NCBI GenBank assembly: GCA_015698045.1
Contig: BLAL01000302.1
Location: 372,001 to 436,000 of the forward strand
Direction: 5' to 3'
DNA length: 64,000 nt
Origin: Rhizophagus clarus
Lineage: Eukaryota; Glomeromycota; Glomeromycetes; Glomerales; Glomeraceae
In this document: in pieces, positions 37,815 to 47,293 of the stretch
How the letters are laid out: each line of letters begins with the position of its first letter
Position numbering within the stretch: the first letter of the stretch is position 1
Notes under the pieces: model-generated
Database searches by the model: none
What the model was told of the DNA's origin: nothing
The model's input: the letters and a program-made list of their open reading frames with translations, nothing else
Program-made: the position numbers and the translations under genes

Positions 37815-40800
37815 TTTAAGTCGTGATCTGCGAATGATCGACATCAGATCATATGAGTCGTGTATAGTAAATTTGGGGATAAGATACATAACAACCAGCT
37901 ATAATAAACTCAAATCTCTCGTTGACAACTTTTAACAGCTGTCAAAATGACTCAAAATTTACGTGTTACTTTAATAAATCCAGGTTCTATAGTACCTGAA
38001 CTTCACTATGGACCTTATTCTTTTTATTGGTGAATAATTTCAAATGAAAACAAAACTTTATTTCTGATTAGACTGGGGCAACAGACTAAAGTTCTACTTA
38101 ATGAAGTAGATTTTGTTTTAACAATACAAACTGGTTCTGGCAGTAACAAATTAATGCCAATATATTGTTGTCAAAGCGGTTTACATGTTGTTACAGAGTC
38201 AAGTCCTACAAAGGCTATTTCTACAGTTTATAAAGATTGTTTCAATACTTCAACACGCTACTCAGGATATCAAGTAATGGGTTGGAATGATAAAAATATT
38301 CTTGAAACTTTAAAAAAAAATATTCAATATATTTCCGTTAGTATAAATGTAGAAAATTGTAGAGTTTTTATTTATGGTATTGGGACATCTTCACGTAAAA
38401 AATGGGGTTATGCGGGTTCAGGTTTTCAATCATCCCTTCTTCATTTGTATGAAAGAAAGCAATCAATTTATGTATCACGAATTGAAGAAAAAAAATGTAT
38501 TGTTGAAATTTACCGCGAATCCACATTAATAAAACAATTTATAGGTGCAACACCAGATGAGGTGTGGAAAAAAACAGGACAACTAAAAAAATTTACTGGC
38601 GCAAAACTTTTTGATCTTGATAATCCGATTACAAAAAATCTAATTCAACAGTATCAAATACCCAAATGTACTCTTAATGACTGGAATAATGAATATATTC
38701 TAGAACAGTTATTTGATTATTACGTAAAAAGAAGAACTCTGGCAAATGCCAATTGGAAATATTTTTTTACAAACTGGGCTGAATCTAAAAATCCAATAAT
38801 TGAATTTGAACCTGCCTTGCATGCTATATACCCAAAAGGATATGAATTTAGCGAACGTGAATTAAGTGCATGGCAAACTATGCTAAAAGCAGTTGGTGCA
38901 ACAAATATAACTCCTTGGACACATGAAGAATCGCAGGTTAGTAAATATGATATTTTTTTTTGTTGTCTCCTATATCTGATATTCAAATATTAAAATGGAA
39001 TATTATTACATTAGCGTCAATTATGGACAAAATCACCAAATGGAGAAGCAGATAAAGTAGTATTTGCTACTTTATATTGAAGTGGTTTCCTTACTAGTAC
39101 TCCAAAAAGTATATCAAATACAACACACACATTTTGGATGTGTTTTGAACGTGCACTTGCCAACAATAAAAAAACTCCTAATGGAAAACGACGCATACTT
39201 TCTATAATTTCCAATGAATTCACCTACGATGAATTAAAACAAAATTTGAATGTAATATTTGCTTTTTTTATGAAATCTTTATAATTTTTAAAAATTATGT
39301 AAATAAACTTTATGTAAATAAACTAAATACAAAAAAAAACAATGAAAATTTTGCAAAAAATATTACTGATATAATAATTGGCAAATCTTATACAATAATC
39401 AAATACAGGTTGGTTCACATACTATTGCGGAGTCTCACAAATATGCACGTATTAATGGTTATGGAGCTCCTCCACTTGTAAAACCAATAATTCGCCGATA
39501 AAGATTTACACCTGAAATGCTTGAACAAATTGACACATTTTTAAATGATAAAGAATTTGTCAATATGAGTTCATATAAAACTGATGCCAAAACAGGAAAA
39601 CCAATCAAATACTTACAAGATACTAAAAAAGCATTATGGGAAAGATTTACAGAAGAGTATCCTAATGGTATGCATCGTACATCTTTTATGACATGTCTTA
39701 AAGGTGGTCAATATGTGTATCGAGAAAATTTAGGTGGCTTATGTTCCACTTGTAATGACTGTGGTTATATGGTTTTTGGAGATATTGGGGTAATAATTTC
39801 CGCCCATGTCACAGATGAGTCTCTAAAGGTAAAAAATAAAGTTTATTAATATTAGCAAGTGTAGAATATAAAATCTAATGTGAATTTGATTTTATTAGAA
39901 ACATTTATTAACAAAATCACAAGAATTGTGACGATACATACGTTGAGAATATCCAAAAGAACTGGAAGTTACTGCAACTGGTACTGCAGTTCATAATTCC
40001 TGTATTAGTCACTGTATACGGCATGCTTTTGGAGATTGTAATCTTAATCATCCAGTTACCTGTTTAAAATGTGAAAGTCTTTTCAGTTTTTTTCAAGAAT
40101 TAAAAGCAGTAACAAGTGAAGAATATTTTGAAGTTCTTGATGAATATCAGCAAAAAACTTATAGCATGGATGGCACATCATGCTCGAAAAACATACTTGA
40201 ATATTCATGTACGAACAAATTTAGAGGAATTAGATGGTGAAGGTGCTGTAATGATTGTAGATTATAAAATGAGAATACTACCTCAAAGTTCACGAGAAAC
40301 TAAAACAGAATTCTTTGGAAAACATGGTTAGAGTTTTCATTCTGTACTTGTATATACCAAAAATATGGAACAAAATCAACTTGATATTCAAATATTTGAT
40401 CATTGGTCCAATGATACACGCCAAGATGCATGGTTTACCGCATCTTCTCTTCACACTGTAATTGAAACAATGAATCCAAAGCCTAAATGGATAACAATAA
40501 TGTCTGATAATGAAATGCATTACCACTGTTCAGAATTAATGTTGATTATTGGACATTGAAAAGAGTGGTATAATATAATACCTCGCAAGTGGATCTTTCT
40601 TGAAGCAGGAGAGGCCAAAACTGCAATTGATTCATATCATGCGCAGGTGCATTCAACTATATTATCACCTTAAAAGTCAAAGATAATACTGATTGGTCAA
40701 TTTATTGATAATAAGGTTTCGCAAGCAATAAAAAGATACATAAAACTCGGGTATGATGTTGATTGTGGAGATGATATTGAATCAGCAGTAAAAGACATAG

Positions 40801-42131
40801 CAGGTGTTTGAGTTGCTAACTTGAATCCTAATAGAAATAACGGTAAAATAAAACTCTATTTAGCACGCTGTTAAATTTGAAAAAAATCACATTTATTATT
40901 CCCTTTAGATAAAGCAAAATTAGGGACTATTACAGGGATATTCAACCTTCAAGAATGGACTTGGCCCACCGATGAAGAAAAAGTTGGTTATATTAACGCA
41001 CGTGCACTACCAGGAATTGGAGAATGGAAAGAATGGTCACCTGAAAAAATAGAAAAGATTGTTAAAAAACGAAAAATTGAAAAACCAAATCCTATTTTTA
41101 CACCCCATACACAATGTATTAAACAATGGACCATGCTAATCTTAAATAAAGAAAGTGAGTTTACCTGTTTGCTATATTTATTTCTAATAAAAGTAACATA
41201 TTTGCTTGTTAGACAAACGCGATCCAATACAGGGTGAATTGGTAGGTGATATTCATTTCTAGAATTTTTATTATATAAATTCTTTGATTATAAATCAATC
41301 CAATTATTTATAGAACCAAACACTTGTTAATATGGGAAATATTGTAAATAATGGATTACCGGAAACTAAAAGGTACAAATAATATCACTCACATTTTTAT
41401 TTATTAGATATACTAATTATTTTTTTTTTGAATAGTCAACAGATATTTACCAGTGGATGGGCTCTAAAGGAAAATGAAAAAACTCGTCAGCGTGGGCCAG
41501 TAAAAAGAATAACTCTGCAAGTAAAGAATCTCTTAGAATCAATGTTCCATACTGGAACAGCAAATCCTCGTCAAAAATTAAATGCACAACAGATGTATGA
41601 AGAACTGTTGAAGCGTGTAGAACTTGGTGAAATTGAAGAAAATGACGTACCTAAAGTATCTACAATAACAAACTGGATTTCAACTTTTTCTCGCAAATGG
41701 AAAGAAGCCATGGCATTGCGTTCTTTGGAAGAAAATATGGACTCTGAAAATTCATAATAAACACTTGTAGCAAGTTTTTATAAAGAGTGAAATATAAATA
41801 ATGTTCAATAAAAGTTTAAAAATTCATAAAATGAAAACTGTTTTAAAGAGTGAAATTAGTATATTATATATGTATGTATCTTCAAAATCTACAGCTGCTA
41901 CAAGAAAAGTTGGTTTCGTCAAGTCGGTAAAATGACTTTTTTTTGTCAAACCATATTCTTACATTGTTTACGCAACTTGTCATGTGATTTGGCGGAGCAG
42001 TGAAATGTTTTCGTAATTTTTATCTTATTGCTATTGTTAGCAATTATTATAATTTAATAATTGATCGGCAAATTTTTACCCCAAAACTTAATAGTAATTT
42101 TGTGCCGATCTTTCACAGATCACGACTTAAA
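37815..42131. mobile_element. 4.3-kb TIR-bounded DNA transposon, degenerate
   Basis: The left end TTTAAGTCGTGATCTGCGAA (37815 on) and the reverse complement of the right end, TTTAAGTCGTGATCTGTGAA (ending 42131), form terminal inverted repeats of about 30 bp, continuing as GATCGACA / GATCGGCA. Flanks are TATA-rich on both sides (AAATATA | ... | ATATATA), consistent with a TA or TATA target duplication that cannot be proved in such sequence. Inside is one plus-strand multi-exon gene, now broken, whose predicted protein has zinc-ligand-like and DDE-like motifs. Base composition inside the element is clearly more balanced than in the surrounding AT-only DNA, so the insertion is younger than its surroundings. 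Confidence 0.75.
37947..41757 (+). pseudogene. Broken transposase-like gene, DDE-like core
   Basis: Reading frames collinear over 3.8 kb, joined by plausible introns (after 38936, after 39249, after 39828) and broken by stops: TGA at 38031, 39078, 39929, 39944, 40557, 40809; TAA at 39499 and 40671; TAG at 40329. There is also a frameshift in an A run at 40152-40157. The middle part has Cys/His clusters (GGLCSTCNDCGY, then CISHCIRH, NHPVTCLKC) that look zinc-binding. Candidate DDE residues are the Asp of IVDYKM (40260), the Asp of MSDNEMHYH (40506), and a Glu in EAGEAK (40602 or 40611, the latter giving D34E spacing). The C-terminal 109 codons (41428-41757) are intact. I recall many similar proteins in Rhizophagus, but I cannot assign a superfamily. 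It is not functional here. Confidence 0.72.
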
Positions 42132-43800
42132 ATATATATAAAAAAATATATTTAATTTAAAAAATGCAAAATACTTATAATATATTTAAAATATATTTAA
42201 ATTATATTTTTAATATATTTAATTTTTACCCAAATACTTAAAATATACCTAAAATATATTTAAAATATATTATAAAAGTATATTTTAAGTACTATTTAAG
42301 TAAAAATTAAATATATTAGAAATATATTTTAAGTATAATACTTTTTATAGGAATTTAAATATTCATTTAAGAAAGAAATTGGTACTTAACGAGAGAAATT
42401 TAATAATGCTAGTTTACACAAATTATTACTAAAAATGGCTAGTGCATAATTTTTGTTGCGTTGACGTCTCTTCATATGATATTCAATTAAAATGCTAAAT
42501 AGATTAATGGATAATGCTGATCTTTACCAAGCCACCTGCAAAATTTTATGTCGTTAAAGCTCAACCTCTTCGAGTTTACTATGGAAGAACATTGCATTCT
42601 GACCGTAAAATTTCAACCTGTTTAATATTAGTAAAATATTTATGAGTATATTCAATAATATTTATCTTTAGTTAGGTATATTATTTTTTTTTTGTTTTTA
42701 TATTCACATTCTTGTAATTTCATAAAAAAATAATACTTTACCTGGCCTATTAGGTTTATAAGTAGAACATTGCTAATATTCTTTTGTTTTTTTGTAGGTT
42801 TTGGATATGAGACCCTTGGATCTTTGAAATTTTTTAAAAAAAAAGTATGTAGATGATTTTTTTTTCATAATAGGGAATTTGTAAGACTTTACTAATAATC
42901 TCTTTTGTTTTTGTAGTAACGTTTTAGATTAATTTTTTTTTGAGAAATATGTGAGCTTACAGATAAATGATATTTACTATTATGATTGTTGATAGAATTA
43001 TGCCAACATTTTTTTAGACTTCAGTCTTAAGCACCTTATACTTCTGAATTTCTTTGAAAATAGTTAGTGAATTATGTAAATGTGTTCTTTTTACAATAGA
43101 GAATGTTGGAAGAATATCACTAATACTTTTTTTGTTATTATAGGTTTCAGTATCGTATTCTTTACAGATTATATAAAAATTAATAGTTTACATTATAAGT
43201 GTAAAAAAATCTATAGTATAAACTTTATAAAATGTTTCTCTTATTTACTCAAATTATATTATACTATTTTTTTTACTTGTTAAAAAAATTTTAATAATAG
43301 AGAATGCTGTATTCTAAAAAATAATTTTTTTTATTAATATAAAATCTGTAAAATTAATTATAGATCATTATCCTGTTGAGTGATGATCTATCCCTTAACT
43401 AAATTTAGTATAATAATCATATGTTCACTCTGCATTAAAAAGAGTTATTAAATTGATTTTCACAGTTTTCGTTACTCAAAATTGTTTTGTAATACCAAAA
43501 AATCATCTGATTGATGATCACTAGATTAAATAATAAGTTGAACAAAAATTTACATTTGCAAAACTTAAATTATTAAATGTAAAAGAGACGTGAAAAAACC
43601 CATTTCGCTAATAAAAAACCCATTTCTCATATATATGGAATTTTTAACATATATTATTAAAAAGTAAGTATATTTTAATAAAATATAAAGTAAAATAAAA
43701 ATTTATATAGTCTTAGTAGCTATAAATATTTATGAAAGTGTAATAAAAACATCATATAAAAGATGGTATTATAATAGATATTTTTAAACAATAAAATAAT
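42132..43800. other. AT-rich DNA right of the large element
   Basis: No gene. A long AT hairpin lies at 42211-42318. At 42.5-42.6 kb the plus strand has a less AT-biased patch (frame containing KFYVVKAQPLRVYYGRTLHS) that may be a fragment of another element. Between 42.74 and 43.15 kb there is a weak tandem repeat with a period of about 116 bp: a CACTAATA - T-rich - GTTTTTGTAG block near 42770, 42888 and 43118. Confidence 0.5.
42211..42318. repeat. Long AT inverted repeat
   Basis: The left arm 42211-42248 (TAATATATTTAATTTTTACC, then CAAATACTTAAAATATAC) is complementary to the right arm 42278-42318 with a few mismatches, around a loop of about 30 bp. It sits 80 bp outside the right end of the 4.3-kb element and could be part of an older element into which that one inserted. 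Confidence 0.65.
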
Positions 43801-43829
43801 TATTTTATGTCAGAGTTTGTATTACTATC

Positions 43830-44157
43830 TTTAAACGCAAATATATCAAGATTCACTGATCCGTTTTCTATCATTTTAGGCTTATTGGAAAGCCCTTATG
43901 CTGGACTTTATAGACGAAAAAAGAGCTTGCCGATTGGATCATTAGATCTGGAGATATTTACGTTTAAAGTTGAGGTACAAATTTTTTAACATGTTTAAAT
44001 GCAAATATCTTGGGATCCACTGATCCGGTTTTTAAAAATTTAGGCTCTTTGGAAAGCCCTTGATCTGGACTATATGAGCGAAAAAAGAGCTTGCCGATTG
44101 GATTATTGGATCTGGAGATATTTACGTTTAAAGTTGATATACGAATTTTTAACATAT
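43830..44157. repeat. Two tandem palindromic units, 164-bp period
   Basis: The blocks AAAAGAGCTTGCCGATTGGA (at about 43920 and 44084) and GATCTGGAGATATTTACG recur with exact 164-bp spacing. Each unit begins with TTTAAACGCAAATAT or a near copy, and ends with its inverse ATATTTACGTTTAAA, so each is also an imperfect palindrome. Because of the symmetry, open frames appear on both strands (43807-43989 plus, 44155-43964 minus). They are probably not genes. Confidence 0.8.
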
Positions 44158-44936
44158 ATAATAAATGCTAAGATTTATATTAATTTAAAAGAAATATTTA
44201 CCAAATTATAGTATAATAACATTAAATAAAATTTTTTAATACTCACCCTCAATTTACTGTATATTGTATAGTATTTTGTATAATAAAAATGTAACAAAAT
44301 CAATATTTTAATTAAAGGTGATCAAATCAGCCCATATGTTAAATTAAATTTATATTTTTATTAAATTTATATTAATTATTATTGATATATAAAGAAATTT
44401 TATTTAAATATACTTTTTAAACTTAATGAATAGATTCATTGAATTAATTACAGTATATTATATGATATAATAAATGATAACTGTAAACTGATTAAACTGT
44501 ATTTAAGCTTTTTTCTAATATATTAATTTTTTTATGAATTATAAAAGTATGCTATCATTAATAATATATAATGCTTATAAAATTATATATTTTATAAATA
44601 ATTATATAAGATTTTTATAATAAAACTTAAAAAATTTTATGATTATTATAAAAGTACTATGAATTTATAATATTAATAATATATATAACTTTATGATAAT
44701 TATTTTTATAATTCAGTTTATTTTAAAAATATAATTTAAACTTTATAAAAATGTACTATAAGGCTTATATAATAAACCAAGTCTCATATAATTATTATAA
44801 TTTTTTAATAAATTTTTAATAAATTCTTTATTTAATAGAATTAAAAAATATTGCAAAAAATGTTTTTTATATATAAATTATCAAATACTTTGCTAAAATT
44901 TAAAGTTTATAATCGCTATTGATTAGATATCTCAAT
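44158..44936. other. AT-only spacer
   Basis: Extremely AT-rich sequence with no gene, no clear repeat and no RNA gene seen. Confidence 0.6.
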
Positions 44937-45550
44937 TATACATGAAACTAAAATTAATTAATTTTGACCTCCAAAATGGTCAAAATGGCTGAAATGATTT
45001 TGATCTGGGCCCTTCCAAAAGTCAAAATGGCCAAAATTACATCATAGTTATGTGATTTTTATAGTAAATAATAATATTAAAATTCAAAGTTAACGATCTC
45101 TGCATTTAGTAATCCAATATTTATGATCTTTATAAGATTGGATTCAGCTCATCAAGAGGATTCCAATGATATGTGTTGCATATTTGTAGCATCAATATTA
45201 ACAAAGTTATTCATATTTAAAATTTGATATTAAATAGTCTTATTACTCTTATAATAAACAATAATATTAAAATTCAAAGTTAATGATCTCTACATCTAGT
45301 AATCTGAATTTTATGATCTTTATGCAGTTGGATTTAGCTCATTGTGAGGATTTCAATGATATGTATTACATATCTGTAGCATCAATATTGTCAGAGTTAT
45401 TCACATTTAAAATTTGGTATTAAATTATACTAATTATAAAAATCACATAACCATGATGTAATTTTGACTATTTTGACTTTAATTTTGACTTTTGACCTTT
45501 TCAAGTCAAAATATTTTAACTTTTAGGTTTTAATTTTAACTTCATATATA
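44937..45550. mobile_element. MITE-like element, long TIRs and internal 190-bp duplication
   Basis: The left end (44937, TATACATGAAACTAAAATTA) and the reverse complement of the right end (TATATATGAAGTTAAAATTA) start TIRs of about 120 bp. Their inner edges are nearly identical: CAAAATTACATCATAGTTAT at left against CAAAATTACATCATGGTTAT, followed by GTGATTTTTATA on both. Between the TIRs lie two direct repeats of 190 bp (AATATTAAAATTCAAAGTTA beginning at about 45074 and 45264). There is no coding capacity; it would depend on a transposase supplied elsewhere. Confidence 0.78.
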
Positions 45551-45992
45551 ATCTCAACAACATCATTATGATATCATTGTGATAAAAAATTATCTTCTTT
45601 AAATTTTATTTATTAATAAAAACTATTTCTTTTATTTTGAATTTATTTCTAATATTATTTTATACATATAGAATATTCAAATGAGTCAAGTCAACTTAGA
45701 TTAATTCATGAATTAAAAAAAATTATCTATTATGTAATAATAACTCATATTATAAATTAATTCTAATTCAAATTAATTCTAAGTTTATATTAACATTTAA
45801 CTTGACTCAAATTAATTCAATTAAATAAAATTTGCAGTAATTTTATAAATCCATGTAATATTACATCATTACATTAAATTATTTATATTGATTATATTGA
45901 TTAATAATTAAAACTAAAAAAATTTTTTTTTTCTTTATTTAAAACTGCTAAAACTTTTATAGTACAAAATATCTAAAATTATTACTTTTACA
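45551..45992. other. AT-rich spacer, MITE to Crinkler relic
   Basis: No gene. It would contain the promoter of the relic gene that begins at 45993, if that gene was ever expressed from here. Confidence 0.5.
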
Positions 45993-47293
45993 ATGGTTGA
46001 TATTTCTTTTAATTGTCAGCTTTTTCAAGATATTGAAAAAAATTATACATTTACTATAATTGTTAATACAACAAATTCTATTGAAATTTTTAAAAAAAAT
46101 ATTAAAGAAAAAATTAAACAGATAGGAAATGATATTTTTGATGGTATTGAGGCTGATCACTTAATTTTCTGACAAGTGTAGATAAGTAATAACAATAAAA
46201 ACAAATTTTCAACCCTTATTTTAGAAACAAAAAATAAAAATATAAAGAAACTTGAAGGATTTATTAGTAATTACTGGCAGGATCAGCCTTCTAAAAAGTT
46301 TACTCATATTATTATTAATTCTCCATATTTAATTATTTTACGAGAGCTAAATAGTTTAAAGATGTTTATTTTTCTTTTAATCAAGATATAGTTATAACTA
46401 TATAATTGTAAAATGTATTATAAATATAATTTATTAAAAATCATTTATATAGATTTAAATTTCACAGATATAATTTTACAACAGCTTTATAATAAGCAAT
46501 ATATTAAACAAGAAAATATATTGCTTTATAATAGAACCTACAAAAATGTAAAATTTATACGCAAGTTTAAGGTTTGTATTATTTGTCATTCTTATTATAA
46601 AACTTTATAAAAGTTTTTTTTAGATTTAGTTAAACATATTTTTTTTTTGAATTAGATTAAAGATATCTATAATACTGGAAAAATTTTAATTAATCTTACT
46701 ATTAATGATAATAAGGAAATATTAATGTTATTTGATAATTTATCTAAGCTTGAACTAAATATTTTTAGATTAAATACTTGTTTTAAGAATATTGAACAGG
46801 CTACTGGAAATGTTTATGATTGGTTTTTTATTATCGATAAGAATATAAACAAAGGAAGTATTACTGAGTTAAGAAAATAATATATTAAATATAAAACAAT
46901 AAATCCAACAGGTTAGTATAATATACTAAAATATTTGAAATATTAATGAATTAAAATTATCTTTTAAAAATATTATGATATATAAAAAAAAAGGAAGTAG
47001 AAAATCAAAAAAAACTAAATATGGAACCAGATAAGCTTAGTGAATGTAATGTTCGTCCACTCTTAAATCCCAATAAATTCAATTTACTTAATAATATTAA
47101 GAATAGATTTTTAGATAAATTTGAAAAGAAAATTCCATTTTCTTGTGTAATTGAAAGATTAGTAGATAATAAAGAAGTTATTGTTGCCTTTATAGACCAG
47201 CCAGAAGGAATGTCTATTCATTTACCAGCTAAATTTGAGGGTATTCCTATATTAATTTCTTATAAAGCTCTTGTATTACACCATTATTTATAG
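45993..47293 (+). pseudogene. Crinkler (CRN)-like relic
   Basis: From ATG 45993 a frame reads about 118 codons through a TGA (46170) and a TAG (46179). The translation has the layout of the ubiquitin-like CRN header domain: ISFNCQLFQDIEKNYTFTI at the start, a helix with KKNIKEKIK, the GIEADHLIF segment where intact CRNs have a conserved L-x-L-W-x-V motif (disrupted here by the stops), and a KKFTHIIINSP end. Further plus-strand pieces follow: 46413-46575 spliced to 46654-46880 (LINLTINDNKEILMLFDNLS), and 47021-47293 (VIVAFIDQPEGMSIHLPAKF). Whether these belong to the same gene is inferred from order and strand only. CRNs are large families in oomycetes and are also known in Rhizophagus. The copy is broken and very AT-rich. 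Confidence 0.58.

Noticed and set aside
43807..44155. Two open frames, one per strand, with similar peptides
   Set aside because: They arise from the 164-bp palindromic tandem repeat; there is no independent sign of coding.
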